Source of the DNA: Rhodanobacter sp.
Lineage (GTDB): Bacteria > Pseudomonadota > Gammaproteobacteria > Xanthomonadales > Rhodanobacteraceae
Assembly: GCA_004298505.1 (NCBI GenBank)
Contig: SCRO01000051.1
Location: 1 to 56,545, forward strand
Length of the DNA stretch: 56,545 bases
Reading direction: 5' to 3'
In this document: positions 17,128 through 26,171 of the stretch, piece by piece
Numbering within the stretch: position 1 is the stretch's first letter
Layout: the number at the start of each line of letters is the position of its first letter
The notes under the pieces: model-generated
What the model was told of the DNA's origin: nothing
The model's input: the letters and a program-made list of their open reading frames with translations, nothing else
The model's database searches: none
Position numbers and translations under genes: made by a program

Positions 17128-18134
17128 GCAGCAACAACACCCTCGCTTCATCCCGCATCGCCGTACTTGGCTACGGCAGCCAGGGCCGCGCACACGCACT
17201 CAACCTGCGCGACTCCGGCCTCGACGTGGTCGTCGGCCTGCGCCCGAACGGGCCGACGTCGATCAAGGCGCGCGCCGACGGCTTCACCGTGGTCGAGCCG
17301 GCCGCGGCGGTGAAGGGCGCCGACCTGGTCGCCGTACTCACGCCGGACATGGTGCAGCCGACGCTGTACAAGGAGGCGATCGAGCCGAACATCAAGCCCG
17401 GCGCCGCGTTGCTGTTCGCACACGGTTTCAACATCCATTTCGGCCAGATCGTGCCGCGCAAGGACATCGACGTGATCCTGGTCGCGCCGAAGGGTCCGGG
17501 CGCGCTGGTGCGCAGCGAATACGAACGCGGCCGCGGTGTGCCGTGCATCTGGGCGGTGCAGCAGGATGTCAGCGGTCAGGCCGAGGCCAGGACCAAGGCG
17601 TATGCCGACGGCATCGGCGGCGGCCGCGCGATGATCATCAAGACCGATTTCAAGGAAGAAACCGAGACCGATCTGTTCGGTGAGCAGGCCGTGCTGTGCG
17701 GCGGCGCCAGCTCGCTGGTGCAGGCCGGCTTCGAGACCCTGATCGAGGCGGGCTACCAGCCGGAGATCGCCTACTACGAGGTATTCCACGAACTGAAGCT
17801 AATCGTGGACCTGTTCTACGAGGGCGGCATTGCGAAGATGCTGCAGTACGTCTCCGAAACCGCGCAGTACGGCGACTACGTCAGCGGCCCGCGGGTGATC
17901 GATGCCGGCGTCAAGGCGCGCATGAAGGAGGTGCTGACCGACATCCAGGACGGCACCTTCGCGCGCAACTGGACGGCTGAATACGCCGCCGGCCTGCCCA
18001 ACTACAAGAAACTCAAGCAGGCCGACCTGGATCACCCGATCGAGAAGGTCGGCGCGAAGTTGCGTGCACAGATGCCGTGGCTGCAGCCGAGCACGCCGAA
18101 ACCTGCCGTCGAACCCCTGAAGAAAATGGGCTGA
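17124..18134 (+). CDS. ilvC: Ketol-acid reductoisomerase (class I)
   Basis: A 336-aa NADPH-dependent enzyme isomerising and reducing acetohydroxy acids. The Rossmann motif [20 protein letters not shown] is at 12-31, with LRPNGPTS as the cofactor-phosphate loop; the C-terminal knotted domain carries the Mg ligands in the [10 protein letters not shown] and [13 protein letters not shown] segments. Length is that of class I enzymes. ATG 17124 overlaps the ilvD stop. Confidence 0.96.
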   Translation: MSSNNTLASSRIAVLGYGSQGRAHALNLRDSGLDVVVGLRPNGPTSIKARADGFTVVEPAAAVKGADLVAVLTPDMVQPTLYKEAIEPNIKPGAALLFAHGFNIHFGQIVPRKDIDVILVAPKGPGALVRSEYERGRGVPCIWAVQQDVSGQAEARTKAYADGIGGGRAMIIKTDFKEETETDLFGEQAVLCGGASSLVQAGFETLIEAGYQPEIAYYEVFHELKLIVDLFYEGGIAKMLQYVSETAQYGDYVSGPRVIDAGVKARMKEVLTDIQDGTFARNWTAEYAAGLPNYKKLKQADLDHPIEKVGAKLRAQMPWLQPSTPKPAVEPLKKMG

Positions 18135-18206
18135 GCCCGAACCGGGCTGCCCGCGACCAGTCGCTGGCAGTCCATACCGCAACCGTCGAAAGACATGAGG
18201 TTTGTC

Positions 18207-18548
18207 ATGAAACGTTTTCACATCGCCCTGGCCGTTGCCGACCTGGACGCCTCCATCGCCGATTACAGCGCCCGCCTGGGCCAGCCGCCGCAGGCGGTGG
18301 TGCCGGGAGCCTATGCGATGTGGCGTACCGACCAGCTCAATTTCTCGATCAACCAGCAATCCGAACACGCCGGCCAGCTGCGCCACGTGGGCTTCGAGGA
18401 TGACGAAGCGCGCGGCTTCACCAGCGATGCCGACGTCAACGGCATCGCGTGGAAGAACTTTTCTGCCCTGACGCAGGAGCTGCGCATCATTTCGGCCTAC
18501 GGCATCCCGGTCCACGAGCCGGTAGCCGAGGAGCTGATCCGCAACTAG
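18207..18548 (+). CDS. Small VOC/glyoxalase-fold protein in the ilv operon
   Basis: A 113-aa single-module vicinal-oxygen-chelate-like protein. The N-terminal [22 protein letters not shown] (residues 4-25) is the classic first beta-alpha unit with a potential metal His at 5; HVGFEDDEA supplies a second His. ATG 18207 is chosen because GAGG (18197-18200) lies 6 nt upstream; ATG 18195 is in frame. It sits between ilvC and ilvB, in the direction of the operon, where no pathway enzyme is expected. Function unknown; a role with 2-oxo or acetohydroxy acids is only inference from position. Confidence 0.8.
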   Translation: MKRFHIALAVADLDASIADYSARLGQPPQAVVPGAYAMWRTDQLNFSINQQSEHAGQLRHVGFEDDEARGFTSDADVNGIAWKNFSALTQELRIISAYGIPVHEPVAEELIRN

Positions 18549-18607
18549 GCGTGCCGCACCCAGATTGCCCGACCTGCCGGCCCGACCGGCGCACCCAGGA
18601 AACCATC

Positions 18608-20488
18608 GTGACCACATCATCCCCGACCGCCAGCCCCACCACCTTCACCGCCGACCACACGACGATTGCCAGCGCGCCGCTCGCCAGCGTGCCGAGCAGC
18701 GGCGCCGAGGCGATCGTGCGCGTACTCGCTGACGAGGGCGTGGCGGTGATGTTCGGCTATTCCGGCGGTGCGATCCTGCCGGTATATGACGCGGTATTCC
18801 GCTACAACGCCTTGCATCCGCGCGCCGACGGCAGCGAGCCGATGCCGCTGGTAGTGCCGGCCAACGAGCAGGGCGCCGGCTTCATGGCGGCCGGCTATGC
18901 GCGCGCCTCGGGCAAGGTCGGCGTGGCAATCGTCACCTCCGGCCCTGGTGCCACCAACATCGTCACGCCGGTGCGCGACTCGATGGCGGACTCGATCCCC
19001 TTGGTGGTGATCTGCGGCCAGGTCGGCACGGCGGCAATCGGCAGCGATGCATTCCAGGAAGCACCGGTCAGCAACATCATGGGCGCCTGCGCCAAGCATG
19101 TGTTCCTGGTTACCGACGCGTCGCGACTGGAAGCGACCTTGCGCACCGCGTTCACCCTGGCGCGCAGCGGGCGCCCGGGCCCGGTGGTGGTCGACGTGCC
19201 CAAGGACGTGCAGAACGCCGCGATCGACTGGAAGGGAAGCGGCGAGCTGCTGCTCAGCGGTTACCGCGCACGCCTGCGCGCGGTGGAACAATCCAATCTG
19301 AACGACGCCGACTGCGCCGCGTTCTTCACCGCGCTGATGCAGGCACGACGTCCGCTGATCTACGCCGGAGGCGGCGTGATCGCTGCCACCGCGACATCGG
19401 CGCTGCGCGCATTTGTCGATCAGTTCGGCCTGCCCGTCACCACGACGCTGATGGGACTGGGCGCGTTCGACACCACCGATCCGCTGGCCCTGCACATGCT
19501 CGGCATGCACGGCACCGCGTATGCGAACTACGCGGTGGAGGATTGCGATTTCGTACTGGCCTTGGGCGCGCGTTTCGACGACCGCGTGGCCGGCGTGCCG
19601 GACAAGTTCGCGCCACACGCGAAGTTCATCGCGCAGATCGACATCGACCCGGCCGAGATCGACAAGGTCAAACCAGCGCAGTGGCACCATGTCGGCCCGC
19701 TCGACCGCGCGCTGGCACGCCTCACCGAATACGGCCGGGCGCATGCGATCAAGCCAGCACTGGCCGGGTGGCATACCGAGGTGGCTGCGCTCAAGCGCGC
19801 GCACGCGATGAATTACGACCGCGCCAGCGCGCTGATCCAGCCCTACGCGGTGATCGAGGCAATCAACCGGCACACCGCCGGTCGCGCCATCGTCAGCACC
19901 GGCGTCGGCCAGCACCAGATGTGGGCGGCGCAGTACTTCGATTTTCGCGCGCCGCGGCATTGCCTCACCTCGGGCTCGATGGGCACGATGGGTTTTGGCC
20001 TGCCGGCAGCGATCGGTGCGCAGTTCGCGTATCCGGACGCGCTGGTGATCGACATCGATGGCGACGCCAGCATCCGCATGAACATCGGCGAGCTGGAAAC
20101 CGTCACCACCTACGGGCTGCCGCTGAAGGTGGTGGTACTCAACAACCTCGGTGACGGCATGGTGCGGCAGTGGCAGAAGCTGTATTTCAAGAGCCGCTTC
20201 GCCTCGACCGACAAGAGTCTGAACAAGAAGGATTTCCTGCTCGCCGCACAGGCCGACGGCTTCACCTGGACGCAGCGACTGGAGCGCAACGAGGACCTGG
20301 AATCGACCATCGCCGCCTTTCTCGGCTTCGCCGGCCCGGCCTTCCTCGAAGTGATGATCGATCCGGATGCCGGGGTGTACCCGATGGTCGGTCCCGGCGC
20401 CAGTTACGGACAGATGATCACCGGCGATTTCATCGCCGCGCGGCAGCCTCCCGAAGCAGCCGGGGAAACCACCACCGCCATGTTCTAG
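18608..20488 (+). CDS. ilvB: Acetolactate synthase large subunit
   Basis: A 626-aa ThDP/FAD enzyme catalysing the first common step of Val/Leu/Ile synthesis. It has the ThDP-activating Glu in VPANEQGAGFMAAGYAR, the TSGPGATN loop and the ThDP-Mg motif (DGDASIRMNIGEL ... LNNLGDG). GTG 18608 is preceded by AGGA (18597-18600); no ATG is available before the conserved core. The N-terminal 35 residues are Thr/Ser/Pro-rich and probably disordered. The HEQ motif usual in the family reads NEQ here. The regulatory subunit gene follows after a 60-nt gap containing a palindrome. It could equally be called ilvG, as its small partner is IlvM-like. Confidence 0.94.
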   Translation: MTTSSPTASPTTFTADHTTIASAPLASVPSSGAEAIVRVLADEGVAVMFGYSGGAILPVYDAVFRYNALHPRADGSEPMPLVVPANEQGAGFMAAGYARASGKVGVAIVTSGPGATNIVTPVRDSMADSIPLVVICGQVGTAAIGSDAFQEAPVSNIMGACAKHVFLVTDASRLEATLRTAFTLARSGRPGPVVVDVPKDVQNAAIDWKGSGELLLSGYRARLRAVEQSNLNDADCAAFFTALMQARRPLIYAGGGVIAATATSALRAFVDQFGLPVTTTLMGLGAFDTTDPLALHMLGMHGTAYANYAVEDCDFVLALGARFDDRVAGVPDKFAPHAKFIAQIDIDPAEIDKVKPAQWHHVGPLDRALARLTEYGRAHAIKPALAGWHTEVAALKRAHAMNYDRASALIQPYAVIEAINRHTAGRAIVSTGVGQHQMWAAQYFDFRAPRHCLTSGSMGTMGFGLPAAIGAQFAYPDALVIDIDGDASIRMNIGELETVTTYGLPLKVVVLNNLGDGMVRQWQKLYFKSRFASTDKSLNKKDFLLAAQADGFTWTQRLERNEDLESTIAAFLGFAGPAFLEVMIDPDAGVYPMVGPGASYGQMITGDFIAARQPPEAAGETTTAMF

Positions 20489-20496
20489 AAAGAGTC

Positions 20497-20513
20497 GGCG
20501 GGCACTGCCCGCC
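20497..20513. repeat. REP-like palindrome between ilvB and ilvM
   Basis: GGCGGGCA and TGCCCGCC are 8-nt self-complementary arms around a single C. It is the same core as in the thrB-thrC spacer and at 23171-23232. The copy lies between two co-transcribed genes. Confidence 0.7.
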
Positions 20514-20548
20514 GCCCTCCACCGCAGCCTCAACCACCGGAGTCCAGC

Positions 20549-20797
20549 ATGAAACACACTTTATCCATCCTGATGCAGAACGAATCCGGCGCGCTGGTGC
20601 GCGTGGCCGGCCTGTTCGCCGCGCGCGGCTACAACATCGACACGCTCACGGTCGGACCCACGCACGATCCAGCGGTGTCGCGCCTGATCCTGAGCCTGCA
20701 ATGCGATGAGGCCGGTCTGGCGCAGATCGTGCAGCAGACGCGCAAGCTGGTCGACGTACTGCAGGTCGCCAATCCGTCGACGGCACTCGCCGCGTGA
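20549..20797 (+). CDS. ilvM: Acetolactate synthase small (regulatory) subunit, IlvM-type
   Basis: An 82-aa ACT-domain protein: MKHTLSILMQNESGALVRVA leads into GLFAARGYNIDTLTVG, the standard Val-binding ACT fold. It lacks the long C-terminal domain of IlvN/IlvH, so it is of the short IlvM class. GGAG at 20539-20542 supports ATG 20549. The stop overlaps the ilvA GTG start (GTGA). Confidence 0.92.
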   Translation: MKHTLSILMQNESGALVRVAGLFAARGYNIDTLTVGPTHDPAVSRLILSLQCDEAGLAQIVQQTRKLVDVLQVANPSTALAA

Positions 20798-22350
20798 ATG
20801 CAGTCGCGCCACTGACCGACACCGACGCAGGCGACCTGCTGGCGCGTGTTCGCGCGGCGCGCGTCTACGAGGTGGCACGCGAGTCGGCACTGGAAGCGGC
20901 GCCGCTGCTCAGTGTCCGACTCGGCCAGCACGTACTGCTGAAGCGCGAGGACCAGCAACCGGTGTTCTCGTTCAAGCTGCGCGGCGCGTACAACCGGATG
21001 GTGCAGCTGGATCCGGCACAACGCGCACGCGGCGTGGTGGCGGCTTCGGCCGGCAACCATGCGCAGGGCGTGGCGCTGGCGGCAGCGAAGTTGGGTATCC
21101 GCGCCACCATCGTGATGCCAGTGACGGCGCCGCAGGTGAAGGTGGATGCGGTGCGCCGCTTCGGCGGTGCGATGGTTGAAGTGGTGCTGTCCGGCGACTC
21201 CTACAGCGAGGCACAGGCCACCGCGACGCAACTGCAGACCGCGCAGGGTGCGACCTTCGTGCATCCGTTCGACGACCTGGCGGTGATCGCCGGCCAGGGC
21301 ACCATCGCGCTGGAGATCCTGCGCCAGCATCCCGGCCCGCTGCAGGCAGTGTTCGTGCCGGTCGGTGGCGGCGGGCTGCTGGCGGGCGTCGCCGCCTGCA
21401 TCAAGGCGCTGCGCCCGCAGGTGCAGGTGATCGGCGTGCAGGCGACGGATTCGGACGCGATGGCGTGCTCGCTGGAACGCGGTACGCGTGTCACGCTGGA
21501 CGAGGTCGGCCTGTTCGCCGACGGCACCGCGGTGAAGCAGGTCGGCGCGCTGACGTTTGCACTGTGTCGGCGCTACGTGGATGGCATGGTGCGGGTGGAC
21601 GCCGACGCGATCTGCGCGGCGATTCGCGACATCTACCACGACACCCGCAGCATACCGGAGCCATCCGGCGCACTGGCGCTGGCCGGCCTCAAGCAGTACG
21701 TCGCCACGCATGGCGCAGGAGAAGGCGCGCTGGTGGCGATCGTTTCCGGCGCCAACATGAATTTCGACCGCCTGCGCTTCGTCGCCGAACGCGCCGAGCT
21801 CGGCGAGCAGCGCGAGGCGGTGTTCGCCGTGACCATCCCGGAGGAGCGGGGCAGCTTCCGCCGCTTCTGCGCCACGCTGGGCCAGCACAGCATCACGGAG
21901 TTCAACTACCGCATCGGCGACAGCCGCGCCGCGCATATCTTTGTCGGCGTGCAGATCGCCAGCCGCGCCGAGCGCGAGGCGCTCGCCGACGCGTTTCGCG
22001 CACAGTCATTCGACGTGCTCGACCTCACCGACGACGAACTGGCCAAGCTGCACCTGCGCCACATGATCGGCGGCCGCTCGCCGCTGGCGTGTGACGAGCT
22101 GCTGTACCGCTTCGAGTTTCCCGAACGCCCCGGCGCGCTGGTGCGCTTCCTCGATCGGCTGCATCCGGACTGGAACGTAAGCCTGTTCCACTACCGCAAC
22201 CACGGCGCCGACCACGGCCGCATCCTGGTCGGCATCCAGGTGCCGCCGCACGAACGTCCCCTGTTCCAGCAATTCCTCGCCACGCTGGGCTACCCCAGCG
22301 TGGACGAGAGTAAACATCCCGCGTATCGGCTATTGCTGCGCGAGAGGTGA
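20794..22350 (+). CDS. ilvA: Threonine ammonia-lyase (biosynthetic)
   Basis: A 518-aa PLP enzyme converting threonine to 2-oxobutanoate, the first isoleucine-specific step. K61 in FSFKLRGAYN binds PLP, and VPVGGGGLLAG is the phosphate loop. The C-terminal third holds two ACT-like regulatory modules (about 330-425 and 430-515), which in E. coli IlvA bind Ile and Val. It starts at GTG 20794, overlapping the ilvM stop. Last gene of the operon; convergent with the ketoreductase gene 21 nt away, with no clear terminator between them. Confidence 0.95.
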   Translation: MNAVAPLTDTDAGDLLARVRAARVYEVARESALEAAPLLSVRLGQHVLLKREDQQPVFSFKLRGAYNRMVQLDPAQRARGVVAASAGNHAQGVALAAAKLGIRATIVMPVTAPQVKVDAVRRFGGAMVEVVLSGDSYSEAQATATQLQTAQGATFVHPFDDLAVIAGQGTIALEILRQHPGPLQAVFVPVGGGGLLAGVAACIKALRPQVQVIGVQATDSDAMACSLERGTRVTLDEVGLFADGTAVKQVGALTFALCRRYVDGMVRVDADAICAAIRDIYHDTRSIPEPSGALALAGLKQYVATHGAGEGALVAIVSGANMNFDRLRFVAERAELGEQREAVFAVTIPEERGSFRRFCATLGQHSITEFNYRIGDSRAAHIFVGVQIASRAEREALADAFRAQSFDVLDLTDDELAKLHLRHMIGGRSPLACDELLYRFEFPERPGALVRFLDRLHPDWNVSLFHYRNHGADHGRILVGIQVPPHERPLFQQFLATLGYPSVDESKHPAYRLLLRER

Positions 22351-22371
22351 TGAGTCCAGACGCAAGCCCCG

Positions 22372-23109
22372 CTACGCCATGCCCCCATTCACGCCGATCA
22401 CCTGCCCGTTGATATAGGCGGCGGCATCGCTGCACAGGAACGCCACCAGCGCCGCCACCTCGTTCGGCGTGCCTGCGCGCTGTGCCGGCACCACCTCGCG
22501 GATGCGCTCGGGCGGAAAGGCGGCATCGGCCATGCGTCCTTCGATCACGCCCGGCGCCACCACGTTGACGGTGATGCCCCGCGAGGCCAGCTCGCGCGCC
22601 AGCGACTTGCTGGCGCCATGCAGCGCAGCCTTGGCGGCGGCGTAGTTGGTCTGGCCGCGATTGCCCAGCAGCGCCGCCACCGAGCTGATCGACACGATGC
22701 GGCCGAAGCGTTGCCGCGCCATCGGCAGCAGCAGCGGCTGGGTCACGTTGAAGAAGCCATGCAAGGACACGTCGATCACCCGGTGCCACTGGTCGGCGCT
22801 CATGCCGGCCATCGGCGCGTCGTCGTGGATGCCGGCGTTGTTGATCACCGCGTGGATGGGGCCTTCGTCGAGCAAGGCCTCCAGCGCCGCGCGCGTCACC
22901 TGCCTATCGCAGACATCGAAGGCCGTGGCCTGCGCGCTGCCGCCAGCCGCATGGATCGCGTTCACCACCGCTTCGGCGCGGTGCAGGCTACGGTTGGCAT
23001 GCGCGATGACGTGATAGCCGCCGACGGCCAGCGCCACGCTGATCGCGCCGCCGAGTTCGCCGCTGCCACCGGTGACCAGCGCGCGGCGGGGAGGGGTATT
23101 GGCGGACAT
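22372..23109 (-). CDS. 3-oxoacyl-ACP reductase of the aryl-polyene-like locus
   Basis: A 245-aa short-chain dehydrogenase. TGGSGELGGAI (13-23) is the NADP-binding loop, NNAG is at 90-93, and the catalytic residues are S143, Y156 and K160. The C-terminal AAYINGQVIGVNGGMA is the FabG-type ending. It is the last gene of a minus-strand cluster with ACP, dehydratases, acyltransferase and exporter, so it most likely reduces 3-oxoacyl intermediates of an aryl-polyene/xanthomonadin-type lipid (ApeQ role) rather than of bulk fatty acids. Confidence 0.88.
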   Translation of the reverse strand: MSANTPPRRALVTGGSGELGGAISVALAVGGYHVIAHANRSLHRAEAVVNAIHAAGGSAQATAFDVCDRQVTRAALEALLDEGPIHAVINNAGIHDDAPMAGMSADQWHRVIDVSLHGFFNVTQPLLLPMARQRFGRIVSISSVAALLGNRGQTNYAAAKAALHGASKSLARELASRGITVNVVAPGVIEGRMADAAFPPERIREVVPAQRAGTPNEVAALVAFLCSDAAAYINGQVIGVNGGMA

Positions 23110-23170
23110 GCAGGCGACCTCGGCTTGGGATTTGTCTCTTGCTCGGATCTCGATCGAATACGGTGGCAAC

Positions 23171-23232
23171 AGCCGGTGGGTAGTGCCCGCCCCACGACGG
23201 GGCGACTGTAGGGCGGGCGCTGCCCGCCGGCT
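23171..23232. repeat. REP-like palindrome between exporter and ketoreductase
   Basis: Arms 23171-23195 and 23208-23232 are imperfect 25-nt inverted copies sharing the GGGCGGGC...TGCCCGCC core of the two other copies in this window. It occupies the gap between the exporter gene stop and the ketoreductase start. Confidence 0.7.
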
Positions 23233-23256
23233 CTTCTGCATCAATGCAAGATGTGA

Positions 23257-26169
23257 TCAAGCGACAGGCTCACCATGGGGGTGAATCACCGCGGCGCGAC
23301 CACTGGCCAGCAGCCGTCCCCGGTGTTCCACACGGAAGGCATACTGGGCCCCGCCGTCGTCGACGTAAAGACACTCGGCGTGGACGTCCAGATGGTCGTC
23401 CAGCTGATCGACGTATTCCTCGAATAATTGCACATCGCGCAGGCTCACCAGGCGACCCGGGCGTGCACCCTCGAGTCCGTGCGCACGCGCCAGCAGGCCG
23501 CCATGCACGGCCATCGCCTGCGCACCGTATTCGGCCAGGTGCACCGCGTGCAGTCCGCGCTCGCCACGCAGCGGGTTGTCGGCACGCGCATGGCCGGCGC
23601 TGATGGCGTGGATCGCATGTTCGTCCCACATGCACACGGCATCGAGCAGGCACATCGCGCCGGCGTGCGGAATCAGCGCCGCCCAGTCAGTCTTCGACTG
23701 GAGCCGGCCGGGCCTTGGTTGCCCGGGCTGCGAATCCATCTGTGCGGTCCATATTTCTGCCGCTTCTTGGTCCATAGAACCACTATGGACCGGCGAAGCG
23801 TCAGAAATCTGTCCCCCCCCAGCCGACTTCTCGCTTCGACCACCAGAGCCCGACCGGCTCCTGGCATGCGGCGCCATCAGGATCGACAGACAGAAGTGGA
23901 AGGCCACACCCAGGCTCACGGTGAGCCCGATCGCGCGTAGCACCGGGATGCTGGCCCAGGCCAGCAGGCCGAACACGAGCAACGCGGAAAGCACGCAGAC
24001 GAGGGTGGCGTGCAGCGTGCGCCGTTGCTCGGCCGGGTCGCCGGTGTCGCGCTCGAAGAACAACGCGTAGTGCAGGCCCAGCCCCCCGGCGAGAATCAGC
24101 GCGACGAGATGGAACAGCGAGATCTCGATGCCGGCCACGCGCTCCACCGCCAGCACCAGGAAGGTGGCCAGGGTCATCGGCGCCAGCACGTGCCAGGCGC
24201 GGCGCAGGCTGCGCAGCGCGAGCGTGATGGTCAACACCAGCAGGATGCTGGCGACCAGCAACGCCTGCAGGATGCGCGTGCGATAGGCGGCCACCAGCGA
24301 TTCGGAAGCGGCCTTCAGGTCGAGCAGGCGCACCGTGCCGTTACTGTCCGGACCCAGCGCCTGCAAGGCTGCCACATCATGCACGCCACTGAGCGTACCC
24401 AGGCCCAGCCAATGGCCGTCGCGCTTGACCAGCATCGCCGCCAGACGCTGGCCCAGCGGCGTCTGCGCGTAGCGCTCCGGCGTGAGCGGCGGCAGCTGGC
24501 GCGCAGTTTCCACGTCATCGACGAACGGCTGGAACAGGTCGGCACGGAACGGCAGCCCTTGCAAGGCTGTATGCAGCGCGTTGTCAAGGGTGGCGCGATC
24601 GGGCAGCTTTTGTTGCCGTGCGCGCTGCAGCGCGACGGTGGGCAGATAGCGCGACGGCAGTTCGACCGCGTCGACGGCATGCCTGGCCACCAGCGCATCG
24701 ACCTTCGGCTGCAGGGTCTGCGACAGGGCCAGCACGCCCTGCTCGGTGCGCGCCTCCAGCACCAGCAGGTAGCGCACGTCCGCTGCGCCCAGTGCCTCGC
24801 GCAGGCGTGCATCGCGCAGCAACAGCGCCTGCGGCACCGGGGTCAGCGCCGCCAGGTTGTTCTGCCAGAACGGGCCGGGCGCCAGCGCCAGCATCAGCAC
24901 GATCGCCGCCGCCACCAGCAGCGGAATCCAGCGTGGCCGCGGCAGCTGATCGACCCATCGACGCGCCTGCACCAGCCAGCCCATGTCCGCCACGTCGCGC
25001 ACCCGTCGCGGCAGCAGGTACGGCAGCAGGTAACGCGTGCTGAAACCGGCTACCAGCAAACCGACGATGGTGAACACCGCCAGCTGCTTCAGCCCGTTGA
25101 CACCGGAGGCATAGAAGGCGAGATAGGCGATGCAGGCCGAGGCGATCGCGGTGAGCAGCAACGGCCACAGGTCGCGCACGCTCTGCACCGCATCCTCGCC
25201 CGCACGGCGATGGCTGAGCACGCGGATCGGATACTCCTGCGCCACGCCAAGCAGGGTGAAGCCGAATGCCAGGGTGATGCCGTGCACTTCTGGAAACGCC
25301 ACGGTCAACGCCGCGATGCCGGCCAGCGCCGCGCTGGCGATCGGCAGCGCCGACAGCAGCAGCGAGCTGATGCTGCGATACGCTAGCAGCAAGAGCGCGA
25401 TGAAGCCGATCGTGGAGATGCGCCCGATCCAGTCGGCCTGATGCCGCGTCTGCGCGCCGATCACAACGCTGAAATAGCCTGGACCACTCAACTCGAGCGT
25501 GGCAGCCGCACTTCCAGGCAAGGCGTGGAAGGCCTGCCGAATACCGTCGATTGCGTGTTGCTGCGCACCCGGATCGAACCCGGCGGCCACCGTCTGCACC
25601 AGCAGCAGCGCTTCATGGCGTGGCGTGAACCACACGCCGTCGCGCAGCTCCGGGGATTTCGCCGGCGCCCAGCGCGCGGCCAGTTTCAGTATCTCCAGCG
25701 TGGGATCGCGCGGCAGCAGTCCCTTCAGCATACTGGCGGCGGGCGAGGAGAGATCATCCAGCCGCTGCTGCAACTGGTCGCTCAGGTACGCCTCGTCCAG
25801 CGGCTGCGTATCCAACGTGGAGGACAACAGGTAACGATACGGCAGCAACTGCGGGTCGAGCGCGGCGAGGTCGAAGTTGCCATTGCGCACCTGGCTGTAG
25901 CGTGGATCATGCTGCAGCGCCTTGACCAAGCCCTGGCTCAACGCCGCCAGCGGTTCGGCGGCGGCACCCGAAATGGACAATAGCAACAGGCGCGAGCCCG
26001 GCCCGTCGCCGACCTGTTCCATCAACAATCGCTGGTCCGGTGTGGTCGGCGCCGGCATGAAGCTGCGCAGGTCGGTGCTGATCTTAAGCCGCTGGCTGAC
26101 CATCCAGCCCAGCCCCGCCAGCGCCAGCAACCACAGCACCAGCAGCGTGGCGCGGGCGCGCGGGCGCAT
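23257..26169 (-). CDS. MMPL-family exporter fused to ApeP-like hotdog dehydratase
   Basis: The continuous 970-aa frame joins two proteins. Residues 1 to about 775 form an MMPL/RND-type exporter: one N-terminal helix, a large periplasmic loop, then clusters of membrane helices (IGRISTIGFIALLLLAYRS ... GITLAFGFTLLGVAQEYPIR), a second loop and a second cluster. Residues about 811-970 are a hotdog-fold 3-hydroxyacyl-ACP dehydratase (ALIPHAGAMCLLDAV, HLAEYGAQAMAVHGG) like ApeP. In known aryl-polyene and xanthomonadin clusters these are separate genes. The linker is low-complexity and is encoded by a G8 tract and a strong hairpin. Start ATG 26169 lies 2 nt after the upstream LolA-like stop. A separate dehydratase could begin at ATG 23739. 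Confidence 0.8.
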   Translation of the reverse strand: MRPRARATLLVLWLLALAGLGWMVSQRLKISTDLRSFMPAPTTPDQRLLMEQVGDGPGSRLLLLSISGAAAEPLAALSQGLVKALQHDPRYSQVRNGNFDLAALDPQLLPYRYLLSSTLDTQPLDEAYLSDQLQQRLDDLSSPAASMLKGLLPRDPTLEILKLAARWAPAKSPELRDGVWFTPRHEALLLVQTVAAGFDPGAQQHAIDGIRQAFHALPGSAAATLELSGPGYFSVVIGAQTRHQADWIGRISTIGFIALLLLAYRSISSLLLSALPIASAALAGIAALTVAFPEVHGITLAFGFTLLGVAQEYPIRVLSHRRAGEDAVQSVRDLWPLLLTAIASACIAYLAFYASGVNGLKQLAVFTIVGLLVAGFSTRYLLPYLLPRRVRDVADMGWLVQARRWVDQLPRPRWIPLLVAAAIVLMLALAPGPFWQNNLAALTPVPQALLLRDARLREALGAADVRYLLVLEARTEQGVLALSQTLQPKVDALVARHAVDAVELPSRYLPTVALQRARQQKLPDRATLDNALHTALQGLPFRADLFQPFVDDVETARQLPPLTPERYAQTPLGQRLAAMLVKRDGHWLGLGTLSGVHDVAALQALGPDSNGTVRLLDLKAASESLVAAYRTRILQALLVASILLVLTITLALRSLRRAWHVLAPMTLATFLVLAVERVAGIEISLFHLVALILAGGLGLHYALFFERDTGDPAEQRRTLHATLVCVLSALLVFGLLAWASIPVLRAIGLTVSLGVAFHFCLSILMAPHARSRSGSGGRSEKSAGGGQISDASPVHSGSMDQEAAEIWTAQMDSQPGQPRPGRLQSKTDWAALIPHAGAMCLLDAVCMWDEHAIHAISAGHARADNPLRGERGLHAVHLAEYGAQAMAVHGGLLARAHGLEGARPGRLVSLRDVQLFEEYVDQLDDHLDVHAECLYVDDGGAQYAFRVEHRGRLLASGRAAVIHPHGEPVA
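23753..23820 (-). repeat. Hairpin and G8 tract at the exporter-dehydratase junction
   Basis: Arms 23753-23777 and 23783-23808 are near-perfect 25-26-nt inverted copies around the loop AACCA. Beside them, 23813-23820 is a run of eight C (eight G in the coding strand). The tract is read as Gly-Gly-Gly at codons 784-786. One extra G would give a stop four codons on; one fewer would shift into another frame that ends near the dehydratase start. Confidence 0.75.
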
Positions 26170-26171
26170 AC

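Noticed and set aside
23673-23867. Frame-shifted product around the G8 tract as a separate small gene
   Set aside because: It has no ribosome site and no family. It is used only as evidence of what a one-base deletion would produce.
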